NCBI GenBank assembly: GCA_016124525.1
Contig: WGNO01000070.1
Coordinates: 1 to 35,303 of the forward strand
DNA: 35,303 nt
From: Nostoc sp. RI_552
GTDB taxonomy: Bacteria; Cyanobacteriota; Cyanobacteriia; Cyanobacteriales; Nostocaceae
Direction of reading: 5' to 3'
The position numbers were made by a program, and so were the translations under genes. Of the stretch, positions 1 to 7,259 are shown piece after piece. The notes below the pieces were generated by a model. It did not search any database. It worked only from the letters and a program-made list of their open reading frames with translations, and was not told where the DNA came from. Position 1 is the stretch's first letter. Each line of letters begins with the position of its first letter.

Positions 1-133
1 GATAAGGGACTGATTTACTCCATTGTGGTAGTTTGTTCAATATGTCAGTCTTAATCCCTTTCCAGTTAGCCTTAATGCTAGGGTCTTGCACCAGTTTGAC
101 GGTGGTGTTGTAAACAAACCTGGACACACCAAA
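1..133 (-). pseudogene. tnpB: tnpB internal fragment fused behind the broken tnpA, cut by window edge
   Basis: On the minus strand, in a different frame from the recombinase, positions 133 to 1 read FGVSRFVYNTTVKLVQ, then DPSIKANWKGIKTDILNK and LPQWSKSVPY. This matches the N-terminal region of IS607/IS605-type TnpB proteins (pattern WFGVSRFVYN followed by KANWKxIKT and PxW). The usual tnpB start and first residues are missing because the segment begins immediately at the tnpA break. The fragment continues out of the window on the left, so its remaining length cannot be judged. The tnpA-tnpB order on one strand is the normal IS607 order. Confidence 0.7.
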
Positions 134-414
134 CCACTGTTGCCGATATCTTTGATGATTTCGGCATCTGGGTAGAGTGATTGCATATAGGCAATTTGTC
201 TACCAAGGTCGTCTCGTTGCTTGGTTGAACTAACTAGGCAGTAGCAGACAAGGGAAGTTCTAGTTGCTCCACGGAGGTAGGATTCGACATTAAAAAGTCT
301 TTGTCCTGCTTCGTTTTTGATGCCTTCAATCTTGCCATTGTCTGCGTACTTTCTTAAAGTATTTAGGTGCAGTGCCAGTTGTTTGACTGCTTCTCGTAGT
401 GGTACATAAGCCAT
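134..414 (-). pseudogene. tnpA: Broken IS607-family serine recombinase (TnpA), N-terminal part only
   Basis: This is the start of an IS607-type transposase. Residues 1-45 form a MerR-like helix-turn-helix, and the serine-recombinase core begins at CYCLVSSTKQRDDLGRQ (residues 57-73), continuing to KDIG near 91. Intact family members run to about 200 residues. Here similarity stops after KDIG and the reading frame runs out of frame into tnpB sequence, so the catalytic domain is lost. The arginine that normally sits two residues before the nucleophilic serine region (YCRVS) is a leucine (CTA where CGA would give Arg), a second inactivating change. The ATG at 414 starts the ORF. I am confident it is a relic; the missing 3' part was probably deleted together with the start of tnpB. 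Confidence 0.85.
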
Positions 415-420
415 ACCACT

Positions 421-907
421 ATATTAGCATTTATGAGCATATATAATCTATTGTTGGCAAATAATTAGCTATTGACTAACCTCCCCACAATACCAGTGAA
501 AATTATTCTCGTTGTGACAAAAAGTAAGGCAGTCTCTGTCTACCAAAACCCACACTTCCCCACATTGGCAATGTGTGGAAGATAGAAATGTTCATGGCAC
601 TTTGAAGATTTTGAGGTTAGGAATCAGTACAGTGTATCATACTAGAACTGAGGCCACAGGAGATTTGCCCTACTGGTAGTCTGTGAATTGTCAACACTGT
701 TGACCCTAGGTTAAAAATTTTACTGGATGTTTAAAAAGTCGTAGAGAACACCAATCAATCCTTTCGCCAGTTATCTAGGTTTCTGGAAAACAGTTTTAAA
801 TCCTGATTCCCTATTAGACAAGGGGTATATTGGGGTTAGGTTGCTGAGGTTCTGGTGTTAACAATAAGACTTTTAAAATATCCTCTGAACTGATTTCGTA
901 ATGTTAA
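421..907. other. Intergenic stretch with two small inverted repeats, no gene seen
   Basis: I see no credible coding sequence in these 487 bases. Two palindromes stand out: an imperfect one at 555-581 (arms CTTCCCCACATTG and CAATGTGTGGAAG, one mismatch) and a perfect short one at 690-704 (GTCAAC, 3-base loop, GTTGAC). Both lie beside transposon relics and may be remnants of element ends; this is inference. Confidence 0.5.
555..581. repeat. Imperfect 27-bp palindrome
   Basis: Arms CTTCCCCACATTG (555-567) and CAATGTGTGGAAG (569-581) pair at 12 of 13 positions with almost no loop. It could be a subterminal hairpin left by an IS200/IS605-like element or an operator. There is no T-tract after it, so a terminator is unlikely. 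Confidence 0.5.
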
Positions 908-1117
908 TTAAGCTTGTCGGGAAATGAGCTTTTCAAAGTTAGCTTGAGTTTGGTGCAGTAGTTGCTCTCGGCTATCTTCAACTGAAACAGTCTGTTTGAG
1001 GGTTGGAACCAGATTGCGGGCTTGTAGAGTCATGTGAAGTTGCAAGTGAGCAACATATTCGCTGAAATCTTCATTGGTTACAGTTGCGCCCTTTGAGGTA
1101 TTTGATTCCATTGCCAC
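908..1117 (-). CDS. Small hypothetical protein, 69 aa
   Basis: A 69-residue, soluble-looking, Gln- and Glu-containing protein that I do not recognise. It has no signal peptide or membrane segment; residues 25-65 look largely helical (HLQLHMTLQARN, then QLLHQTQANFEKLI). The GTG start at 1117 is chosen because an AGGAGA ribosome binding site lies about six bases upstream; an ATG two codons later is the alternative but is spaced less well. It stands alone between transposon relics, so it could be an old host gene or cargo. The good ribosome binding site is the main reason to think it is real. Confidence 0.55.
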   Translation of the reverse strand: MAMESNTSKGATVTNEDFSEYVAHLQLHMTLQARNLVPTLKQTVSVEDSREQLLHQTQANFEKLISRQA

Positions 1118-1446
1118 TAAGTTCTCCTTTTTTAATTCTTGGCTGTGTTTTCACATCATAAGAAATTATCACATTCTGTTGCATAGCTTGTTAATTTGCA
1201 ATGAAGTTTAACGCTTTTTTGTATAGTGGGTGTGAAGGTTAACTCAATTGTGCCATTGCCAATGTGTTATGAACTGGGGTTTTTAAGAAAAGCAGAAAAA
1301 TCCATAAAACACTCTCAAATTCTAATTTACACCAAAGAAAAAGGGAAGAATCAAAGACGAAAAGCACTTAAAAGTAAGTAGGCTACGGAATGGACACGCC
1401 AAGAGCCTGGCGGGTAATGTAAACAAAGCTAACCCTTTAGTCGCTT
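1118..1446. other. Intergenic stretch without a recognisable gene
   Basis: An AT-rich region of about 330 bases. It contains the promoter side of the small minus-strand gene ending at 1117 and, on the right, leads into tnpB fragments. Short peptide stretches here have no convincing similarity that I can state. Confidence 0.4.
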
Positions 1447-1530
1447 AGGAAAATTTAATTGTTAAGAACATAGTAAAAAATCATTGTCTTGCTAAATCAA
1501 TTAATGATGCAGCTTGGTCTACTTTCCCTC
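1447..1530 (+). pseudogene. tnpB: tnpB fragment (RuvC-II flank) from a different TnpB type
   Basis: The plus strand reads ENLIVKNIVKNHCLAKSIND followed by AAWSTF. This is the TnpB segment around the RuvC-II glutamate (pattern IEDLNVKGMVKNHxLAKSI, then W-S-x-F). It is open for under 30 codons, has no start and ends abruptly where a second TnpB relic begins at about 1539. That second relic starts with an earlier part of the protein (RuvC-I), so the order is not collinear and two separate elements must be joined here. Confidence 0.6.
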
Positions 1531-1538
1531 AACATCAG

Positions 1539-2146
1539 CCAGTAGGAGAAGCAATGGGTGTATGTGTGGGATTAATGAGTTTTGTTGCTACTTATAATGG
1601 ATTGTGTGTTCAATGTCCTAAGTTTTTTGTAGACCTCCAACCCAAGGTTAGATTGCTGTAACAAAGAGTTATTCAAAAAAAATAAAGGGTCAAATAATTG
1701 GCACAGGAGCTTCAAAAGAAAGTGGCAAAATTGTATGAACATAGGAAAATAGCACATCAACTCTGTGATACTGCTCAAACTATCTTTGTAGAGGATTTGA
1801 GTTTAGTTGGTTCGTCCAGAGGAATGCTCGGAAAGCATTGTCTAGATGCTCCATGGGGACAATTCTTTCACGTTCTGGAGCAGTGTTGTTTCAAAGATGG
1901 TGTGTATTTCCAGAAGGTAGATGGTAGAAAGACTTCTCATATTTACCCTAATTGTACAATGGAAACGGGTAAAAAACAGTTGTGAAGAGGGTGGTGTTCA
2001 TAGTCGTGAAAATCGCGGCTGTACAACGGGATGTTGCAGCCGCTCAAGTAGTTCTCATTAGAGGATGCTTGCTGTTAGCAAAGCGGCGCGTTAGCGCGGG
2101 TAAATTCATTGAAATTTCTTTGAAGCAAAAATCCTCCGGCTTCTAG
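1539..2146 (+). pseudogene. tnpB: Decayed IS200/IS605-type tnpB with stops and a frameshift
   Basis: Reading through lesions gives the C-terminal two-thirds of a cyanobacterial TnpB. A RuvC-I segment (GVCVGLMSFVAT) is followed by PKFFVDLQPKVRLL, three in-frame stops between 1659 and about 1697, RuvC-II (IFVEDLSLVG), GMLGKHCLDAPWGQF, and a zinc-ribbon region (GVYFQKVDGRKTSHIYPNC). After a stop at about 1983 and a frame change near 2030 comes RuvC-III (RDVAAAQVVLIRG). The catalytic Asp of RuvC-I (normally GIDVGL) is Cys, codon TGT at 1563-1565, and second-half zinc-ribbon cysteines are gone. The last codons run into the right-end hairpin, as in intact elements. It cannot encode an active nuclease. 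Confidence 0.85.
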
Positions 2147-2153
2147 CCGTGGG
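2133..2153. repeat. IS200/IS605-type right-end hairpin after the decayed tnpB
   Basis: Arms CCTCCGGC (2133-2140) and GCCGTGGG (2146-2153) pair imperfectly around a 5-base loop and are followed by GAGTGTCAAC. A hairpin with a trailing GAGTGTCA motif directly after tnpB is the usual right end of these elements in cyanobacteria. In intact elements this region is also the 3' end of the guide RNA. Confidence 0.6.
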
Positions 2154-2174
2154 GAGTGTCAACACGGTTAAAGG

Positions 2175-3137
2175 TTAAAATTGGTAAGATACACCAAGGG
2201 AAATAACAGGATAGATATTCAACCAATCTAGGTCATCTTCCAGCTCCCTGATTTCCTTGTCAATACTGGCATCAATCTCATCCCTGACTGCTTGATCAGT
2301 ATTAAGTCCGTAATTAGGTGTAACATCTATTTCTGGTGAGCCAGTAAACATTACACCCAAGTTCAAAGAAAATCCCCAGCGCTTACCGGGTTTTACGGGG
2401 TTTCCCCAGCCAAGACCCAAATAAGGTGCGACACTATTGGCAAAGGAAACCTGAGAATCAACTGATTGTAATTGACCATTGGTATAAGTTTGGTCACCAA
2501 TTGTGATGCTGCCATTAGTTGGTGTAGCTGTACCTTTGATATTGTTATCTTGAAATACCAACCCTCCCGTCATACGAAAGCCAGAGTTTTTAAAGGGGTG
2601 ATAGTCGATGACGGTGGAAATATTGGACAAGTTAAGATCCGCTTCATAAGTGACATCAGTTTCCGTAATATTTGCACTTGTACCAAAGTTATTTATCCCC
2701 ACCCTGGCATTAAAATTGGGAGTCAATGACCTAGTAATAGACCCTCCTATACCCAAAGTGCTAACTTCTGGAGTTATTGCCCAACCTGTGCCTTTGTTTT
2801 CAGGAGTTTTGGCGATTTCCTCGGTAGGCTTAACTTCAACTTCTATCACATTTGTTGGGGTTGGTGTGATTGAAGGGGGAGTTGTTTGAGTACAGCGAGA
2901 GTTTGAAGGATAATCTTTACAAAACTTATTTACATCAATGGGTCTTTGGGCCATTATTTGTAAATCCACGGCACTGTAAGAAAATCTTCCCGGTTGGGGA
3001 TTTATTTCACTGATTTCAGTTGTTGCAATTACCTCTTGGGCCAACACTGGTTGACTCATAGATAATCCCATACCCAAAGTAGCAGTTAATGTCAAAATCG
3101 AAGCAGTTTTTACTTGAAGTCGGCTAATGATTTTCAT
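2175..3137 (-). CDS. Outer-membrane beta-barrel protein of unknown function, 320 aa
   Basis: A secreted outer-membrane barrel is indicated by three things: a signal peptide (residues 1-33, hydrophobic core ILTLTATLGMGL, cleavage near VLAQE), alternating beta-strand patterns from about residue 120 to the end, and a C-terminal GVSYQF ending in Phe, the usual signal for barrel assembly. Residues 72-115 form a Pro/Thr-rich linker with two cysteines (CKDYPSNSRC) that may form a disulfide. An acidic stretch (REIRELEDDLDW) lies before the last strands, possibly a periplasmic turn. The ATG at 3137 follows GAGGAG at good spacing. It resembles small porin-like proteins but I cannot name a substrate. 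Its neighbours are transposon relics and give no clue. Confidence 0.75.
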   Translation of the reverse strand: MKIISRLQVKTASILTLTATLGMGLSMSQPVLAQEVIATTEISEINPQPGRFSYSAVDLQIMAQRPIDVNKFCKDYPSNSRCTQTTPPSITPTPTNVIEVEVKPTEEIAKTPENKGTGWAITPEVSTLGIGGSITRSLTPNFNARVGINNFGTSANITETDVTYEADLNLSNISTVIDYHPFKNSGFRMTGGLVFQDNNIKGTATPTNGSITIGDQTYTNGQLQSVDSQVSFANSVAPYLGLGWGNPVKPGKRWGFSLNLGVMFTGSPEIDVTPNYGLNTDQAVRDEIDASIDKEIRELEDDLDWLNIYPVISLGVSYQF

Positions 3138-3430
3138 TACTCCTCACTTGATGATTAACGTTGGCGCTGAACTGCAAACCCAGGAAAATAACTTTTAAAC
3201 TGTGCTTTTAACTTGCCTTGACCAAAAATCAAGAATTTGCTTTAAAAAGCAGTCTACTTGTATTTTAGGATTGTCCGTTCAGAATTAGTAATTATTTACT
3301 ATCCTCAGTGTATAGTAAATAACAACTTTTTCGTCAATATGGGAAACGCCAAAACGTATAAAAATTTAATAATCAGCCATCACCTAGATTACATTCACAC
3401 TTTCCCAAAATTGTTGTCCTGACACTCCTT
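3138..3430. other. Upstream region of the outer-membrane protein gene
   Basis: AT-rich leader of about 290 bases with no coding potential that I can support. It carries the inverted repeat at 3292-3322 and ends at the right-end hairpin of the next tnpB relic, so the promoter of the minus-strand barrel gene should lie within it. Confidence 0.5.
3292..3322. promoter_or_regulatory. Perfect 11-bp inverted repeat upstream of the barrel gene
   Basis: TTATTTACTAT (3292-3302) and ATAGTAAATAA (3312-3322) are exact reverse complements separated by 9 bases. The repeat lies about 155-185 bases upstream of the ATG at 3137. The symmetry fits an operator for a dimeric regulator or a transcribed hairpin. 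There is no T-tract, and the sequence does not look like a Fur box. Confidence 0.45.
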
Positions 3431-3453
3431 TGCTAACTGCAAAGCAGTTAGCA
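3431..3453. repeat. Perfect right-end hairpin of a tnpB element
   Basis: TGCTAACTGC (3431-3440), loop AAA, GCAGTTAGCA (3444-3453). Read on the minus strand it follows the tnpB relic and is flanked by CCCC and by AAGGAGTGTCAGG. That places it as the transposon right end, with the same GAGTGTCA-like tail seen after the relic at 2133-2153. The perfect pairing contrasts with the damaged protein. Confidence 0.65.
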
Positions 3454-3458
3454 GGGGA

Positions 3459-3993
3459 TTATTGCTTCTTATAAACACGCTTTTTGGTACAAGTACCAAC
3501 TGGTCTTACTGTTTCTCCACAATGTTCAAATTCTGTGTGTACCACAGTATCTGTTGACAGCATTGTCATCTGTGTCATGGGTTGTTTGGCAACCTGCACA
3601 AATCCACTCGCGGATACTTAAATCCAGGAAATCATTTTTATGACCGTACCATGAACAAAGCTTTGTAATGGGAAGGAATCTGTCAACTTGGATAAATTTG
3701 CCCCATTCTCTTTCTAGTTTGTAGCTGATGAAATTAAGCAACATACCAAAACTAGCATCATATATTGACTTAGTTAATTCGGTAGGTGCCAATTTTTTAA
3801 CCCAAAGGGTTTCAGCTACTATGACTTTGTTATCGTCAGATAACTTTCGTGAGAGTTTATGGAGAAAGTCTTGTCTTGTATTTTTTATTTTTTCCTGAAC
3901 TTTGGCAACTACTTTAAGTGCTTTAGGCCTATTTTTAGACTCTTTAACTTTTTTATATTGATGGCAATTGGTCATCACGTTAAGTCTAACCAC
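3459..3993 (-). pseudogene. tnpB: tnpB C-terminal relic with late frameshift
   Basis: The ORF 3993-3526 encodes the C-terminal half of an IS200/IS605-type TnpB: a helical segment SKNRPKALKVVAKVQEKI, RuvC-II (VIVAETLWVKKL, Glu kept), a zinc-ribbon half (LCSWYGHKND, where the second Cys is Tyr) and the second half (ICAGC), then the RuvC-III region (THDTDDNAVN). After YCGTHRI the frame stops, but an adjacent frame continues as VHTEFEHCGETVRPVG to a stop at 3459, which matches the normal TnpB tail, so a small indel lies near 3530-3545. The N-terminal half including RuvC-I is absent; the GTG at 3993 is only the first start codon in the open frame. It is inactive as a nuclease. Confidence 0.8.
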
Positions 3994-4072
3994 TGTAAGG
4001 TGAGTCCTCTTGCTCCATTAAGATAGAAATTTCCAGACTTATTTACAGATATTAGAGCAGAGATCCCAGGAG

Positions 4073-4099
4073 TATGTGGGTTCCTGAGTCACCCACATA
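4073..4099. repeat. Perfect 9-bp inverted repeat
   Basis: TATGTGGGT (4073-4081) and ACCCACATA (4091-4099) with a 9-base loop. It lies upstream of the tnpB relic and downstream of ubiA, which also reads on the minus strand. It could be a left-end hairpin of the transposon or part of the ubiA 3' end. Confidence 0.4.
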
Positions 4100-4131
4100 G
4101 GTCCTTCAGGGGTGGGTGGGATGAATGGGTA

Positions 4132-4145
4132 GCACCTTTAGGTGC
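4132..4145. repeat. Short perfect hairpin GCACCT-TT-AGGTGC
   Basis: A 6-bp stem with a 2-base loop, located 86 bases beyond the ubiA stop on the minus strand. No poly-T follows it on that strand. It may mark an element end or a weak transcript end. Confidence 0.3.
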
Positions 4146-4230
4146 AGTCTTTCTTTTCTAATGAACGTATCCACTCACGAACTAAGTCAGTTGGTTGGTT
4201 TTGTTTTTTTCTCATACTTTTCTGAAATCA

Positions 4231-5112
4231 TCAAACAGAACCGGCAATCATTCCCGCCAACAAAACAAAACCAATCCAGACGTTTTCACAGAAAATCCCA
4301 TTATACTCATGGTTAGGCAAGTCTTGCTTTCTTAAACGCAAATACTGCCAACTCCAACCTATAGTAGCCATCACTAAACTTACCCAAAAAGCGAAAGTCA
4401 GGTTAATTAACACACCCAACCAAGCTAGTAAAACCACTGTACCAAAAAAGAAAATGCCAACGGCCGTAGACGCGTAACTACCAAAAAATAAAGCACTAGA
4501 ATTAACACCTATACGCCGATCATCTTCGCGATCGCTCATAGCATAAACTGTATCAAACCCCAAAGTCCACAATATAGTTGCCCCCCACAATAACCAACTA
4601 GGCTGGGATAAGTTTTGTGTTACTGCACTCCAGCTAATCAAAACCGCAAAACCCCAAGCAATAGACAACACTAACTGAGGCAGGGCAAACACCCGTTTTG
4701 CACCTGGATATAGTAGAATCACTGGCACTGCTGCTACTGACAACCAGAAACTCAAAGAATTAAGATAGAAACTGAGACTTGCTGCACACATCAAAGAAAC
4801 AACAGCAACCACAATACCGACTTTTATAGACAGTGTACGAGAAGCTAGAGGACGGCTTCGTGTTCTTACTACTTCTGCATCGATATTCCTATCCCACAAA
4901 TCATTGACCACACAACCAACAGCACTTGTGGCTAAAGTACCTAAAACAATTATGACTACTAAAAACAAAGGCGGCTTACCAGAAGCAGCTAAAAACACGG
5001 CCCAAAGAGCAGGAATCATTAAAATTAACCGTCCTTCAGGCTTATGCCACCGCAAAAGCCGGATAATAGTAAACCATAAGGATTCAGGTTTGCTGTTATC
5101 ACAATTTTTCAT
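4231..5112 (-). CDS. ubiA: 4-hydroxybenzoate solanesyl/polyprenyl transferase (UbiA family)
   Basis: An integral-membrane prenyltransferase that attaches the polyprenyl tail to 4-hydroxybenzoate, an early step in cyanobacterial plastoquinone synthesis. Both Asp-rich Mg-diphosphate motifs are present: NDLWDRNID at residues 70-78 and DREDDRRIGVNS from 194. Seven to nine hydrophobic segments fill the rest, and the length of 293 residues is normal. The ATG at 5112 is preferred to an upstream in-frame TTG because it gives the usual MKNC start. The gene is divergent from the ppx-like gene at 5492 with 379 bases between them. Other UbiA members (chlorophyll synthase, homogentisate transferases) differ in their motifs; the RLLRWHKPEGRLI opening supports the hydroxybenzoate type. 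Confidence 0.9.
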   Translation of the reverse strand: MKNCDNSKPESLWFTIIRLLRWHKPEGRLILMIPALWAVFLAASGKPPLFLVVIIVLGTLATSAVGCVVNDLWDRNIDAEVVRTRSRPLASRTLSIKVGIVVAVVSLMCAASLSFYLNSLSFWLSVAAVPVILLYPGAKRVFALPQLVLSIAWGFAVLISWSAVTQNLSQPSWLLWGATILWTLGFDTVYAMSDREDDRRIGVNSSALFFGSYASTAVGIFFFGTVVLLAWLGVLINLTFAFWVSLVMATIGWSWQYLRLRKQDLPNHEYNGIFCENVWIGFVLLAGMIAGSV

Positions 5113-5491
5113 AGAAGTCAATTAATTACTAAAAATAGATGATTTCACACATGTTTACTTTTATAGAATAACGTTATTTAATATTTGTAATAGCATGATG
5201 TTGAATAGCGATTGTCTCCGGCACTCCCCTTGGCGCAATCACTTCTGGAATTGTGCAAAACCCCTAACACTCATACCGGAAAGCCAGATAGACTCTGGAA
5301 AAACATCATAGAAAAGCAGATGTCATTGTCTCATAACTTGGCACTTTTTTGAATTAGTCAGTTACCTCACAAGAAATAAAATAGCTTTGCACACCATTGA
5401 AGCAATGATAATTTTGTAGAATATCTAGCAGCCTTCCACCCTGCGAACACTCTACCATTCCACCGTCCTTCCTTCACCGAGAGAAAAATAG
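5113..5491. other. Divergent promoter region between ubiA and ppx, with a dispersed repeat
   Basis: 379 bases without a gene. It should hold the promoters of both flanking genes. At 5207-5242 it carries one copy of the palindromic repeat also found at 15058 and 24882. I do not see a clear -10/-35 pair. Confidence 0.5.
5207..5242 (+). repeat. Dispersed palindromic repeat, copy 1
   Basis: The core AGCGATTG, TCTCCGGCACT, CCCCTTGGCGCAATCAC folds as a hairpin through CGATTG and CGCAATC-like arms. It shares GATTGxCTCCGxCACTxCCCT with copy 2 at 15058-15092 and with copy 3 (inverted) at 24882-24914. Confidence 0.65.
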
Positions 5492-7150
5492 ATGCTGGAT
5501 TTTGTTTCATCTAGCCGAAAAAGTGTAAATACTCAACCACTTAAGCAAAACTCGATTATTGCTGCCATTGACTTAGGAACAAACTCTCTACACATGGTAG
5601 TAGTCAAAATTGACCCAACTTTACCATCTTTCAGTATCATTACCAAAGAAAAAGAAACAGTCAGATTAGGTAATTGTGATGTTACCACAGGAAAACTAAA
5701 ACCAGAAAACATTGACACAGCCATCACTGTCCTCAAACGCTTTCAACAAATTGCTAAAACGGCTAAAGCAGAAACAATCATTGCCGTAGCAACGAGCGCA
5801 GTGCGAGAAGCCCCCAATGGCAGAGATTTTTTACAAGAAGTACAAAACAAGTTAGGCCTAAAAGTTGACTTAATTTCCGGACAAGAGGAAGCTCGACGCA
5901 TCTATTTAGGAGTTCTTTCGGGAATGGAGTTTGATAACCAACCTCATGTTATTATTGACATAGGCGGTGGTTCTACAGAATTAATTTTAGGAGATAGTCA
6001 GAAAGCGGAGGTTCTTTCTAGCACTAAAGTAGGTGCTGTGAGGCTTACTTCCGAATTTATCACTACTAACCCCATTAGTGATTGTGAATTTGGTCGCCTA
6101 CAAGCTTATGCTCGGGGAATGTTGGAACGTCCTGTAGAAAATCTACTTGCAAATATCAGACCTAGAGGTTTTCTCCGTTTAGTAGGAACATCAGGTACCA
6201 TTGAAACTCTAGCAACAATTCATGCACGGGAAACTCTGGGGGCTGTTCCTAGCATTCTCAATGGCTACCAGTTTAGCATCAAGGACCTACAAAACTGGGT
6301 AAGTCGGTTACGGAACATGACAAATTCAGAAATTTCTCGCATACCGAGTATGCCTGATAGGCGTTCTGAAGTAATATTAGCTGGGGCTGTAATCCTACAG
6401 GAAGCTATGAAGCTTTTAGGTGTGGAAACTATAACGGTGTGCGATCGCGCTCTTCGAGAAGGAATGATTGTTCACTGGATGCTAGCCCACAATTTAATCG
6501 AAGATAAATTGCGCTATCAAAGTTCTGTACGTGAGCGCAGCGTCCTGAGTCTATCCAACAAATACAACCTTAACTTAGAACATAGTCATCACGTGGCATT
6601 TTTAGCTCTAAGCTTATTCGACCAAACCCAAGGAGTATTACACGACTGGGAAACGAACGAAAGACGATTATTATGGCCTGCGGCCATTTTACATGACTGT
6701 GGGCTTTATGTCAACCACTCGTCATACCACAAGCACTCCTATTATTTAATTCGCAACAGTGAACTACTAGGCTACACAGAAACAGAAATTGAAATCATTG
6801 CCAACTTAGCACGTTATCACCGCAAGTCACATTCTTCTCTTAAAAAAAACCATCCCAATTACCAGGCTTTATCAAAACACCATCGACAAATCATCGACAC
6901 CATGAGTCCACTATTGAGGCTGGCTGTGGCATTAGACAGACGAGAAGTTGGAGCCATCGCTGATATACAATGTAAATATCATGCAGACATGCGTGTATTT
7001 GAATTATTGCTTATTTCTAACCTAGCTGACGATGACTGTGCTTTGGAACTTTGGAAGCTAGACTACGAAAAATCAGTATTTGAGGATGAATTTAAAGTGA
7101 AATTGGTTGCTAACCTCAAACACTCCACGGTTGACAATAAGCACGTCTAA
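5492..7150 (+). CDS. ppx: Ppx/GppA phosphatase with C-terminal HD domain
   Basis: Exopolyphosphatase or guanosine pentaphosphate phosphatase family, which releases phosphate from polyphosphate or pppGpp. The N-terminal ASKHA-type domain has the phosphate-1 loop AAIDLGTNSLHM (24-35), the conserved acidic SGQEEARRIYLGV (129-141) and the phosphate-2 loop IDIGGGSTELIL (155-166). The second ATPase half runs to about residue 335. A C-terminal HD-type domain follows, with histidines at 364-367, HD at 401-402 and RYHRK at 441-445. At 552 residues it is the long form also known from E. coli. The first 20 residues are a variable leader, so a later start cannot be excluded. Polyphosphate versus pppGpp preference cannot be decided from sequence. 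Confidence 0.88.
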   Translation: MLDFVSSSRKSVNTQPLKQNSIIAAIDLGTNSLHMVVVKIDPTLPSFSIITKEKETVRLGNCDVTTGKLKPENIDTAITVLKRFQQIAKTAKAETIIAVATSAVREAPNGRDFLQEVQNKLGLKVDLISGQEEARRIYLGVLSGMEFDNQPHVIIDIGGGSTELILGDSQKAEVLSSTKVGAVRLTSEFITTNPISDCEFGRLQAYARGMLERPVENLLANIRPRGFLRLVGTSGTIETLATIHARETLGAVPSILNGYQFSIKDLQNWVSRLRNMTNSEISRIPSMPDRRSEVILAGAVILQEAMKLLGVETITVCDRALREGMIVHWMLAHNLIEDKLRYQSSVRERSVLSLSNKYNLNLEHSHHVAFLALSLFDQTQGVLHDWETNERRLLWPAAILHDCGLYVNHSSYHKHSYYLIRNSELLGYTETEIEIIANLARYHRKSHSSLKKNHPNYQALSKHHRQIIDTMSPLLRLAVALDRREVGAIADIQCKYHADMRVFELLLISNLADDDCALELWKLDYEKSVFEDEFKVKLVANLKHSTVDNKHV

Positions 7151-7259
7151 GCAAAATCACAGGAATATTAACAAAAAAACATAATTCAGTAAAATTAGGT
7201 AAAGTAACTTTGATGTTTATGAAACAAAAACATCAAAAAAAACCTATAAAACTGAAATT

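Noticed and set aside
1572..1778. 68-aa minus-strand frame
   Set aside because: Antisense to the decayed tnpB, with no ribosome binding site and no similarity.
3431..3453. Hairpin read as a factor-independent terminator
   Set aside because: It has no T-run and matches the right end of a tnpB element, with the GAGTGTCA tail also seen at 2154-2161.
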